Assembly (NCBI RefSeq): GCF_025502585.1
Contig: NZ_CP106679.1
Coordinates: 346,001-410,000 of the forward strand
DNA from: Reichenbachiella agarivorans
GTDB lineage: Bacteria > Bacteroidota > Bacteroidia > Cytophagales > Cyclobacteriaceae
Direction: 5' to 3'
Length of the DNA: 64,000 nucleotides
The notes beneath the pieces were generated by a model. The model had not been told where the DNA came from. It ran no database searches and saw only the letters and a list, made by a program, of their open reading frames with translations. The translations under genes were made by a program, and so were the position numbers. The number at the start of each line of letters is the position of its first letter. Position 1 is the first letter of the stretch. Below, in pieces: positions 26,500-34,109 of this stretch.

Positions 26500-27594
26500 T
26501 CATTTCAATGGAATCACCATGTTCCATGTTTTGCTACCGTTTTTGAATCCTCCAGGTCCATCCATCGTAGCGAAAAATATATGGGTAGGCTCTCCCTCTT
26601 CTACCAATACAAATGGACGCTCTAACTGCCCTTGCTGAATGATCTTACCATTGTCCCATTTCACTGTTTTGGTATAGGCCTGAGGATTTTGATCTACTAC
26701 CCAAGTGAGCCCATCTTTAGAGTGCGCAAGTAATCCATCTCCTGCTTCTCCAGTGATTCTCCCTCGTTGATCTTTGGCCACCATGTGATAGCCATGGCGG
26801 TCAGACCACAAATGTGGGTCTTCAATCTCACCAAAATTTTGTTCTGAAAAAAGCGGCTCGTCACCCATCACCACATAGGGTCCTTTGTAAGACGGCGCTG
26901 TAGCTACACTGACACTCATGTCACCATGTGAAATCTCATCAGATTGGTATCCCCTACCCTTAAAAAGCAACACTACGCTACCATCATCTTTGATCAATGG
27001 AGATGGGTTGGATGTCAAAAAGCTATAGAATGTATCTGGCTTGACATCTAGGATAGGGGCTTCCAATCGCTCCCAAGGGCCGTATGGACTTTTAGCAGTA
27101 GCAATGCCTATGCGTTTTCTCCAGCGACCTGCGATGCACCATTTGCTATCTAGGGTAAACTCATCTACATTTTGTGTTGTGACTTCTTCAAACGGATGTG
27201 TAGAGCCCATGTAGTATAGGATGTAAGTATCCTTGTACTTCACCACTTTGGGGTTATGACTAGATCTACCGTCCCAGTATTGCGCCCCTCTTGCCCCGAG
27301 TGCTACATCACTGAAGCGATAGGGACCCTCGGGCGTTTCTGAGACGGCATGTACTATCTCAGAAGCTATCATCCACCCTGGATGAAATGGCAAATATTGA
27401 GGCCATCTCGATACATACATATGGTACAGATGGTCTTCGCCTTTGATTACAGAACTACCCCACACCCAGTAACCCTCCTGTTGAAAACCTCCATTTGTTG
27501 GTGCTTCTCTTAGATTGGTCATCATGGTATTTTGTCCAAAACAGTGAGTGGTCAAAATAGCCAATAAGAGTACCAGGTTTAATATAATCTTCAT
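26500..27594 (-). CDS. Five-bladed beta-propeller glycoside hydrolase (GH43/GH117-like), secreted
   Basis: 364 residues from the ATG at 27594, signal peptide MKIILNLVLLL...CFGQ. The repeated blade pattern is visible: YWVWGSSVIKG, HNPKVVKYKDTYILYYMG, SNPSPLIKDDGSVVLLFKG, EIEDPHLWSDRHGYHMVAKD and QLERPFVLVEEGE. Acidic residues in the IEDPHLW and LERP motifs are probable catalytic residues, as in clan-F propeller hydrolases. The exact CAZy family is not recognised; GH43-, GH117- and GH130-type proteins share this layout. It is the first gene of the minus-strand block that runs to 15.8 kb. It could remove a side-chain residue such as arabinose, xylose or an anhydro-sugar. Confidence 0.72.
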   Translation of the reverse strand: MKIILNLVLLLAILTTHCFGQNTMMTNLREAPTNGGFQQEGYWVWGSSVIKGEDHLYHMYVSRWPQYLPFHPGWMIASEIVHAVSETPEGPYRFSDVALGARGAQYWDGRSSHNPKVVKYKDTYILYYMGSTHPFEEVTTQNVDEFTLDSKWCIAGRWRKRIGIATAKSPYGPWERLEAPILDVKPDTFYSFLTSNPSPLIKDDGSVVLLFKGRGYQSDEISHGDMSVSVATAPSYKGPYVVMGDEPLFSEQNFGEIEDPHLWSDRHGYHMVAKDQRGRITGEAGDGLLAHSKDGLTWVVDQNPQAYTKTVKWDNGKIIQQGQLERPFVLVEEGEPTHIFFATMDGPGGFKNGSKTWNMVIPLK

Positions 27595-28192
27595 GTTAGT
27601 CTTTCTGCAAATAGATTGTTGCATTCTGCATGGCAAGTTCAAAAATTTATACCATCGAGCATATAAATAATGAGTCTGATGAGATAACTATTGGTTCATA
27701 CAGCCTGTCGCCAAACCAAAAACCTCATTTAAATACATATACTACCAAATCTAGTTACCGAAAGATAAGCCCATCATTGGAGAGGTACAGGATGTGGATA
27801 TGCTAAATAAACTTTTATGGGAGGAAAATAATCAGAGACTACTCACTCCATAAAATGCAGAAGCCTTGATTGACATCAAGGCTTCTATCCCACTACCGCA
27901 GCATTGGGTGGTGATGCGTGAGCATCGTATCAAAATTAACTACAAACTTGACCGTTTGTGCTTCTCAATATTAAAAAAAAATCTTTAGCTCATTTTATCA
28001 AGTTGTAATTTCATCTCCTTTGATTTTGCGCAATCTATTCTCAATAGAGACTCTGGTCTATTTTGTAATACTCGTTGCTTGAATTTGGTACGATAAACCA
28101 ACCTATTTTTTTCTTAATTATTTTTCGACACCAAAACCGATACCTTATAAGCAAAAAACCTCTGGAAATCAATAGATTAACAGAGGTTTATG
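27595..28192. other. Non-coding region with two strong hairpins upstream of the glycosidase operon
   Basis: No gene was found in this 598-bp stretch. A perfect 12-bp stem with a tgac loop spans 27859-27886 (AGAAGCCTTGAT pairing with ATCAAGGCTTCT). A second hairpin GATGC/GCATC lies at 27913-27926. An A-run follows at about 27972. A possible Bacteroidota -7 element on the minus strand, TAGATTTG, is at 27753-27746 but has no well-placed -33 TTG. The region should contain the operon promoter; the hairpins, lacking adjacent T-runs, are of unknown purpose. Confidence 0.5.
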
Positions 28193-28276
28193 TGCCAGAG
28201 GCGGGACTTGAACCCGCACGACCAGAAGGTCACAAGATTTTAAGTCTTGCGTGTCTACCGATTCCACCACTCCGGC
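28193..28276 (-). tRNA. tRNA-Leu (anticodon TAA)
   Basis: Acceptor stem GCCGGAG pairs with CTCTGGC (one G-T), the anticodon stem CAAGA/TCTTG frames the loop CTTAAAA with anticodon TAA, there is a long variable arm as expected for leucine tRNA, and the T-arm contains GGTTCAAGTCC. The 84-nt gene does not encode CCA. Confidence 0.95.
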
Positions 28277-28394
28277 AGTATCATGGAGTATTGTTGTACC
28301 CTCAAGCCTATGATAAGAACTGCTTGTACACAAAAAAAGTGTATGCGCGATGCTATTGCACCTTCTCACTCACATACACTCTCACACTCAATTG

Positions 28395-28467
28395 AGCGAA
28401 AGACGGGGTTCGAACCCGCGACCTCCACCTTGGCAAGGTGGCGCTCTACCAGCTGAGCTACTTTCGC
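28395..28467 (-). tRNA. tRNA-Gly (anticodon GCC)
   Basis: 73-nt cloverleaf: acceptor GCGAAAG/CTTTCGC with discriminator T, D-arm GCTCAGCTGGTAGAGC, anticodon stem CCACC/GGTGG with loop TTGCCAA (GCC), T-arm GGTTCGAACC. It lies 118 bp upstream of tRNA-Leu on the same strand; CCA is not encoded. Confidence 0.95.
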
Positions 28468-28596
28468 GTTGTTATTAGTCCATCTGACTAAATTCGAGTG
28501 CAAAGATAGACAGCAATTTTAATTATTCAAGCCTTGGTTTATAAATTTTACGAAGTATTTTCTAAGCAATTGACTATCTGATTTTTCTGATCCAAA

Positions 28597-29010
28597 CTAT
28601 TTTTTCATCAAGTCCATTTGACGCGACAAGATCAGCCTACTGACTACTTTCTCAAGTACCAAAAGAAACAACACCCCTTCAATCATCAAAAAAATCTCTA
28701 CAGAAACAATACCCACCAATCCTGAAAAATATGGTTTCACCCAATTTCGTGTCATGTCCAGGTATGATGTCGGATTATCAACTGCTGTCCCTCCTAACAT
28801 GAATACACAAAGTCCCATGGTAAATACCAACAAGATCAACATCACGATAAGTATTCGCAAATTGGTCTTGCGTTTCTTTCTGAGTACTGCGGCTGACACC
28901 ACTCTATTTGTGAAATCATCGGTCACCGTTTCTATTGGCAACTGTTTCATCCATTGATCCATTTGATCAAACGACTCGTCTCTTTCCGATAATGAATTGT
29001 GTTCTTTCAT
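28597..29010 (-). CDS. Small membrane protein downstream of an ECF sigma factor (possible anti-sigma factor)
   Basis: 137 residues. The N-terminal 50 residues are charged and cytoplasmic-looking (DQMDQWMKQLP, DDFTNRVV), followed by two hydrophobic segments (about 53-72 and 95-120). The gene starts 11 bp after the sigma-factor stop, so the two form an operon. Layout of a cytoplasmic N-terminus with a membrane anchor is what anti-sigma factors show, but no recognised zinc-binding or anti-sigma motif is present. Treat as a hypothetical membrane protein with a probable regulatory role through its partner. Confidence 0.6.
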   Translation of the reverse strand: MKEHNSLSERDESFDQMDQWMKQLPIETVTDDFTNRVVSAAVLRKKRKTNLRILIVMLILLVFTMGLCVFMLGGTAVDNPTSYLDMTRNWVKPYFSGLVGIVSVEIFLMIEGVLFLLVLEKVVSRLILSRQMDLMKK

Positions 29011-29021
29011 TTCCTTTGACT

Positions 29022-29630
29022 TTAATGCACGACAGATTCCAATTCTGTAGGCATGATAACCTTCAATATTTCCCCCAAACGCTTTCTTGCACGATGCAAT
29101 TTCACCTTTAGGTTGTTCTTATCAAAACCTGAGATGGCTGCCACTTCCTCCATATCCAACTCATCCAGATAGTACAAAGTGATAATCAGCCTATCATCTT
29201 GACTCAAACGGCTGATGGCCAAATTGAGATAGTAGTTTCGATCCTTGGTATCTAGTTCAGCTGTTCCTGAGTCTCCCACGAAATCACTGTGACCTTCGCT
29301 AATTTCTATTACATCCAACTTTTTCTTTCGCCCACGACTAATCGCCATATTGACTACTATCCTGTAAAACCAGGTCGTAAACTTTGATTCATATTTGAAT
29401 GAACCCAAGGAGGTGTATGCCTTGACAAAAGCATCATGTGCTATCTCCTCCGCATCCTCCTGCACCAATACGATCCGTTTGGCAATGGTCAATGCGTAGT
29501 TTTTATGGCGATTGACCAATATGGTAAAACTGGCTTGGTCGCCTTTCTTGATCTTTTCGATCAGCTCATGATCCGTTATATGGTGACTCACGCTCTGTTG
29601 GACGCTTGCTGTTCGAGTCAAGTTACACAC
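29022..29630 (-). CDS. ECF-type RNA polymerase sigma factor
   Basis: 202 residues. Region 2 is seen in LIEKIKKGDQASFTILVNRH, the EDAEEIAHDAFVKAY segment and KFTTWFYRIVVNMA; region 4 in LSQDDRLIITLYYLDELDMEEVAAISG and KVKLHRARKRL. The start codon is GTG at 29630. It drives transcription of an unknown regulon in response to an extracytoplasmic or other signal, presumably controlled by the small membrane protein encoded downstream. An inverted repeat GTTACAC/GTGTAAC spans its start codon and the divergent promoter region, suggesting autoregulation. Confidence 0.9.
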   Translation of the reverse strand: MCNLTRTASVQQSVSHHITDHELIEKIKKGDQASFTILVNRHKNYALTIAKRIVLVQEDAEEIAHDAFVKAYTSLGSFKYESKFTTWFYRIVVNMAISRGRKKKLDVIEISEGHSDFVGDSGTAELDTKDRNYYLNLAISRLSQDDRLIITLYYLDELDMEEVAAISGFDKNNLKVKLHRARKRLGEILKVIMPTELESVVH

Positions 29631-29656
29631 AAAAAATATTTCTTTTTGGGTGTAAC
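29622..29656. promoter_or_regulatory. Inverted repeat GTTACAC-N21-GTGTAAC over the sigma-factor start
   Basis: Perfect 7-bp arms at 29622-29628 and 29650-29656, overlapping the GTG start of the sigma gene and the 75-bp gap to the divergent gene at 29706. The GTAAC half-site resembles ECF -35 elements, so both divergent genes could be controlled from here. Inference only. Confidence 0.35.
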
Positions 29657-29705
29657 CGCTACCATATCACTGCTGTCATATGGAGGAAATCAAAAAATCA
29701 AAATT

Positions 29706-30047
29706 ATGGACGCAGAAATAATCATTCCAGTTGTACTTTTTACTTCTACAGCAGCAGTTCTCATCGTGATCAGAAAATTCATGAACGACGAACGCTTGGC
29801 ACTCATTGAAAAAGGCGGTGATGCCAACATCTTTAATCGCAAGGCCATTACCTTCCCGGCCGTGAAAATTGGACTCTTGCTCATCGGCGCAGGCATCGGG
29901 ATTCTGGTAGGCAATATGATCAGTGTTGCAGGCCTAGTATCTGAAGAAGTAGGTATCTTTTCATGTCTCATGATATTCGGTGGCTTAGGTTTGTTTATAT
30001 CCTACTTCGTCGAAGAAAAATTTCGCAACAAAGAAGAAAACAAATGA
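29706..30047 (+). CDS. DUF6249-like small membrane protein
   Basis: 113 residues from the ATG at 29706. An N-terminal transmembrane helix (IIIPVVLFTSTAAVLIVIR) is followed by RKFMNDERLALIEKGGDANIF, then two further hydrophobic segments and a charged tail. The MNDERLALIEKG motif after the first helix is typical of the DUF6249-type proteins often found next to ECF sigma genes in Bacteroidota. It is divergent from the sigma gene. The function of the family is unknown; co-location suggests it belongs to the same regulatory unit. Confidence 0.7.
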   Translation: MDAEIIIPVVLFTSTAAVLIVIRKFMNDERLALIEKGGDANIFNRKAITFPAVKIGLLLIGAGIGILVGNMISVAGLVSEEVGIFSCLMIFGGLGLFISYFVEEKFRNKEENK

Positions 30048-30058
30048 TCCCTTTACAT

Positions 30059-30093
30059 AATGGTCACCTAGCCAATATAGTTTGGTGACCATT
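30059..30093. terminator. Bidirectional hairpin between convergent genes
   Basis: AATGGTCACC (30059-30068) pairs perfectly with GGTGACCATT (30084-30093) around a 15-base loop, between the stops of the DUF6249-like gene and the convergent thioesterase gene. T-rich sequence follows on the plus strand. Probably terminates both genes. Confidence 0.65.
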
Positions 30094-30102
30094 CATTCTC
30101 TT

Positions 30103-30600
30103 CTAGGATTTAAAGAGATTACCTCCTGTATCCGTACTGCTATCAAATACCCTAATAGCCACTACGTCTGCCTCAGCGGTTTTCTCTCCGAGACAGTAAA
30201 AATCACATTTCAAGACTGTTTTCTTCCCTTTGACTTCTATGACTTTGGCTCTCAACTCTACCTGATCGTTGTTGGAAGTAGGTTTAAGGTACTTCACAGA
30301 TAGCGTCCCAGTAGCGTAGCGATACTCAGGCTGCGAACCTAGCTCTCTCCCTTCGACTTGATATGCATGCGCCATGGCAGTACACATACAGTGGCAGTCT
30401 ATCAATGTTGCCATTACACCACCATTCATCAGATTGGACCAACCGTGGTATTTTTCTTCGGAGCGCCATAGGCAGACAGATTCCTCTCCTTCCCAGTAGC
30501 TTTTGACATGCAGTCCTTGATCATTGTTGATCCCACAACCAAAACATACGTTCTCTGGCATGTAATCCTGAAAGTACTTTTTTTCAAATAGTTTACTCAT
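30103..30600 (-). CDS. PaaI-like hotdog-fold thioesterase
   Basis: 165 residues. After an N-terminal CFGCG segment, the HGWSNLMNGGVMATLIDCHCMCTA stretch matches the catalytic loop and helix of hotdog thioesterases (xxHGGVxAxLxD), followed by TGTLSVKYLKPT and a second half of beta strands. It likely hydrolyses an acyl-CoA thioester in the cytoplasm. It is monocistronic, with a 41-bp gap to the divergent TPR gene. Substrate is unknown. The Cys-rich N-terminal motif (CFGCGINNDQG) is common in this subgroup. Confidence 0.8.
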   Translation of the reverse strand: MSKLFEKKYFQDYMPENVCFGCGINNDQGLHVKSYWEGEESVCLWRSEEKYHGWSNLMNGGVMATLIDCHCMCTAMAHAYQVEGRELGSQPEYRYATGTLSVKYLKPTSNNDQVELRAKVIEVKGKKTVLKCDFYCLGEKTAEADVVAIRVFDSSTDTGGNLFKS

Positions 30601-30656
30601 TGTCGTGTTGGGTTAACTGTTTTTGCTAATTTAAGCGGATTATGACAGAAGAGGCA

Positions 30657-31322
30657 ATGCGACAGAGATACATAATCATGGCAATGGGTGCTATGTTGTT
30701 TTTATTTGGCTTTCAAGCCACCGCACAAGACGATACCCTAGATGAAGAACAATACCTTGCTAGCAAACAACTCCTATCCAATGGATGGACGATGATAGAC
30801 CAAGAACAGTTTGAAAATGCAGTAGATCAGTTCAATCAATCCATCACAATATTTGATGGCAACACAGATGCTTTTGTGGGTAGAGCTACAGCCTTGATGA
30901 GATTGGGTCGATTGGCGGATGCCGAAAGAGACATCGAGCAGGCACTCTTGCTATCACCTGATCAGGCAGACATGTATTACTTGGCAGGCAACATCTACTT
31001 CAAGATGGACAACTACGAAAAAGCAACAGAAAATTACAGTCTGGCAATCAAAAGCAACTACAGCGCTGAAGTACCTGTCGATATCGTCAACCTCTACTAC
31101 AACCGTGGAAATGCCTACTTTTCGGCTGGAATGTATAGGTCTGCTATCAATGATTTTTCGAGAGTGATCGAGGAAAAAGAAGATTTTGTAAATGCCTACC
31201 ACAACCGCGCCCTCGCGTATAAAAACCGTGAAGACTACGAGAGTGCCTGTAGAGATTTTGAAACCGCCGTTTCACTAGGCAGTACCCTCTCGCAAAAGTT
31301 CATAGACCGCTATTGCAAATGA
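30657..31322 (+). CDS. Secreted tetratricopeptide-repeat protein
   Basis: 221 residues from the ATG at 30657, which gives a normal signal peptide (MRQRYIIMAMGAM...ATAQ); an in-frame ATG at 30642 would add an acidic stretch. Four to five TPR units follow from about residue 45, with repeats such as FENAVDQFNQSI, ADAERDIEQALLLSPD, YEKATENYSLAIKSN, YRSAINDFSRVI and YESACRDFETAVSLG. TPR proteins act as binding scaffolds; the partner here is unknown. Its stop overlaps the start of a 52-residue ORF (ATGA), so the two are translationally coupled. Confidence 0.8.
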   Translation: MRQRYIIMAMGAMLFLFGFQATAQDDTLDEEQYLASKQLLSNGWTMIDQEQFENAVDQFNQSITIFDGNTDAFVGRATALMRLGRLADAERDIEQALLLSPDQADMYYLAGNIYFKMDNYEKATENYSLAIKSNYSAEVPVDIVNLYYNRGNAYFSAGMYRSAINDFSRVIEEKEDFVNAYHNRALAYKNREDYESACRDFETAVSLGSTLSQKFIDRYCK

Positions 31323-31477
31323 AAAAGGAAGAGAAAAACAAGGCTACTGAGGAGCTAAAAAAGAAGCCCAAAACCACAAAACCTGTTGCCCCCCCTGACC
31401 AAACCCAGAAAGAGGATGAAGCCAAAGTCGGTCTACCCGATATTGACCTCAAAAAATTCATGGGCTGCGGCGGGTAG
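31319..31477 (+). CDS. Small Lys-rich protein ending in GCGG
   Basis: A 52-residue ORF overlapping the TPR stop by ATGA. The first 40 residues are Lys/Glu/Pro-rich (KKEEKNKATEELKKK...), and the C-terminus is more ordered: VGLPDIDLKKFMGCGG. No family was recognised. The translational coupling and the compact C-terminal motif argue that it is real. It could be a small partner of the TPR protein or of a modifying enzyme acting on the Cys-Gly-Gly end; both are inference. Confidence 0.55.
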   Translation: MKKEEKNKATEELKKKPKTTKPVAPPDQTQKEDEAKVGLPDIDLKKFMGCGG

Positions 31478-31506
31478 AAATTAATAGCACATGATTAAAC
31501 AACATT

Positions 31507-31545
31507 TTGTCTAAAGTCTAAGCACTAAAATCTAGCATCTAAATC
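31507..31545. repeat. Dispersed TCTAAAGTCTA / CACTAAAATCTA repeat, copy A
   Basis: Lies directly after the MurF-Alr stop codon and contains TCTAAAGTCTA followed by GCACTAAAATCTA. The same two blocks recur at 56515-56552 after another minus-strand gene. See findings. Confidence 0.5.
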
Positions 31546-33952
31546 AATCAGACACGTAAGTTCTCTTTACCCTCTGACTGATGTTCGTGAGAATCTCATA
31601 GGGTATAGTCCCTATCCAAGTCGCCAAATCCTTGATGGTCGGGCTGTCACCAAACACCACCACCTCTTCACCAGACTGTACTTTCACATCTGTCACATCG
31701 AGCATTGTCATATCCATGCAAATATTACCAATCGTAGGTACCCATTGCCCTTTGATAGACATCTTGCCTACACCGTTGCCAAATGCCCTCAAATAACCAT
31801 CTGCATATCCAATCGGCACGACAGCTATCTTCATATTCTTCTCTGCAAAGCCCATCCTACCATAACCTATCGACTCCCCTTCTTTGATATTCTTGACTTG
31901 TGAGATATGTGTCTTCAGTGTACCTACTATTTGTAGTTTCTTCTCTTCAGATTTGACAGGGTCAAAACCATAGAGTCCTATTCCTAACCTAACCATATCA
32001 AAATGAAATTGCTTGTAATTCTCAATCCCTGCTGTATTAGTCAAGTGTCTCATCGGTTTGTACCATAGTGCCGCCATGACTTCTTCACTCATCTCTTCAA
32101 ATCGACGACCTTGCTGCAAGGAAAACTCCTTGTGGCGAGGATCTTCGCTACCAGCCAGATGACTAAAAATACTCTTGACTTTCAGTTTTTTCTTCAGTTT
32201 CAATATCTCAACCAAACGCTTGAGTTCATTTTCTTTGAATCCCAAACGGTTCATTCCTGTTTCCAATTTGATATGGATCGCTGGTATCGCCTCCTCTCCT
32301 TCGAAATAGTCCACAAAATCAATCAATTGCTCCAAAGAGTACATTTCAGGTTCCAAATTGTACTCTTTGAAAAACCTGAAAGAATCAGAAGAAGGATTCA
32401 TAATCATGATGGGTAGATGAATTCCGTTCTTGCGCAACTCCAAGGCCTCATCTGTATAGGCCACTCCCAGATAATCCACCTTGTGAAACTGTAGCAGATT
32501 GGCAATTTCAAAATTCCCTCCACCATAAGCAAAAGCCTTGACCATCACCATGATCTTGACTTCTGGTCTCAATTTGGCACGATAATGATTCAGATTGTTG
32601 GTCAAACTCTCCATGTTGATCTCTAGAATCGTACCATGCGCCTTGTACTCTAGCCTTTCGACGATCCGTTCAAATTCAAAATCTCTCGCCCCCTTCACCA
32701 ACACAATTTCATCCTGGACAGCAAAATCTGAGGCCAAAAATGCCGCAGTAGTATCATAAAACTCCGCCTCGGTGTGAAATTGATCTCTCACGCTGGAAAT
32801 CTCCTTTCCTATGCCGATCAGGCGATGAATCTGTTGATTGCGCAACAGATCGTCGATCCTACTGTATAGATCTGGCAGTGCCAATCCTGTCTGATAAAGA
32901 TCCGAAAGAATGACCGTCTTTTTCGTTTTTTGATTTTGACGATGCAAAAAATCCAGTGCTACCTCCAAACCATAGAGGTCATTGTTGTAGGTATCGTCTA
33001 TCACATAAGATCGATTCACAGCCTGCTTCATTTCAAGACGCATTTTTACAGATGAGAGTGTATCGAGTCTGCTCTGAATCACCTCCTGACCAAAGCCCAA
33101 CACATGAAGTGCCACTGCACAATGAAGGCTATTTTCAACAGAAGCTGGATCAGAAAAACGCAACTTCAAATTCAAAAAATGATGACCAATCTGCACGGTT
33201 ATCTGATTGCCCTTGCTATCATCAATCTTCCAGGCGACCAATTCTGTCTCTGGAGAAACCGTTTCCTTCAATGCTTGTGCAATTTCGGGATAGGCTTGGG
33301 AGTAGATGACCTTTTTACAGTCTTTGAACAATCTGGCCTTTTCATCTGCCTTCTGTTGCAGAGAACTAAAACCAGCATTGTGCGCCTCTCCTATGTTGGT
33401 AAAAATACCCAAGGTCGGACGAATGATTTTTTCCAGTCGCTCCATCTCCCCGCTCTCAGAGATTCCTGCTTCGAAGATACCCATGTGGTGGGATTCCGTC
33501 ATTTGCCACACAGACAGTGGCACGCCGAGCTGAGAGTTGTAGCTCTTTGGACTCTTGACAATGCTAAATTTGTAATCCAGCATCTGAGCCAACCATTCTT
33601 TGACGATCGTCTTGCCATTGCTCCCTGTCACTCCTATGACTGGATACGTAAACAGACTCCTGTGATAGGCAGCTACCAACTGCAAAGCAGGCAGTGATTG
33701 TCGCACTTCTATCACATTGACATCCGACGGGAGTCTTACTTCCTTTTCTACCACGAAACACCGAACACCCTTGTCATAGGCATCTTGCACAAAGGCATGA
33801 CCATCATGATTGATTCCTTCGATCGCAAAAAACAGTACCCCCGAGCGGATGGATATATTTCTGGTATCGGTTACCAATTCCTTGATTTCTGCGTCTTTGA
33901 CTTGATGTGTAATTTTCCCCTTGCACAGTCCCTCCAGTTCGTGAAATTTCAT
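31544..33952 (-). CDS. murF-alr: Bifunctional MurF ligase / alanine racemase
   Basis: About 802 residues. The N-terminal half (1-430) is MurF, which joins D-Ala-D-Ala to UDP-MurNAc-tripeptide: ATP motif VTGSNGKTIVKEW, NIGEAHNAGF and DTYNNDLYG are visible. The C-terminal half (about 435-802) is a PLP-dependent alanine racemase: the PLP-lysine region reads MVKAFAYGGGNFEIA, then KLETGMNRLGF, RLGIGLYGFDP and GYADGYLRAFG with catalytic-type Tyr, and GNICMDMTMLDVT. This fusion is characteristic of Bacteroidota and supplies both the substrate and the ligase step for peptidoglycan precursors. The ATG at 33952 is preferred over another in-frame ATG nine bases upstream. The FAYGGG motif deviates slightly from the usual NAYGHG. 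Confidence 0.93.
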   Translation of the reverse strand: MKFHELEGLCKGKITHQVKDAEIKELVTDTRNISIRSGVLFFAIEGINHDGHAFVQDAYDKGVRCFVVEKEVRLPSDVNVIEVRQSLPALQLVAAYHRSLFTYPVIGVTGSNGKTIVKEWLAQMLDYKFSIVKSPKSYNSQLGVPLSVWQMTESHHMGIFEAGISESGEMERLEKIIRPTLGIFTNIGEAHNAGFSSLQQKADEKARLFKDCKKVIYSQAYPEIAQALKETVSPETELVAWKIDDSKGNQITVQIGHHFLNLKLRFSDPASVENSLHCAVALHVLGFGQEVIQSRLDTLSSVKMRLEMKQAVNRSYVIDDTYNNDLYGLEVALDFLHRQNQKTKKTVILSDLYQTGLALPDLYSRIDDLLRNQQIHRLIGIGKEISSVRDQFHTEAEFYDTTAAFLASDFAVQDEIVLVKGARDFEFERIVERLEYKAHGTILEINMESLTNNLNHYRAKLRPEVKIMVMVKAFAYGGGNFEIANLLQFHKVDYLGVAYTDEALELRKNGIHLPIMIMNPSSDSFRFFKEYNLEPEMYSLEQLIDFVDYFEGEEAIPAIHIKLETGMNRLGFKENELKRLVEILKLKKKLKVKSIFSHLAGSEDPRHKEFSLQQGRRFEEMSEEVMAALWYKPMRHLTNTAGIENYKQFHFDMVRLGIGLYGFDPVKSEEKKLQIVGTLKTHISQVKNIKEGESIGYGRMGFAEKNMKIAVVPIGYADGYLRAFGNGVGKMSIKGQWVPTIGNICMDMTMLDVTDVKVQSGEEVVVFGDSPTIKDLATWIGTIPYEILTNISQRVKRTYVSD

Positions 33953-34109
33953 AAATTGCATCCTTTATTTGCTGTCCCAATTTAATTGGAATATTAAATA
34001 ATAGCCGACCTAAATTTTACATTTTTTACTTCAGGGTACGGGTTTTTGGATTAAATTGCAAGATTAAATCCGAAAGGGTTTTGTGTTTTTTCAACGTAAT
34101 TGCTTGTAG

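Noticed and set aside
27746..27753. Minus-strand TAGATTTG as the glycosidase operon promoter
   Set aside because: Matches the TAnnTTTG -7 element but no TTG lies at the expected distance upstream; too weak to list as a promoter.
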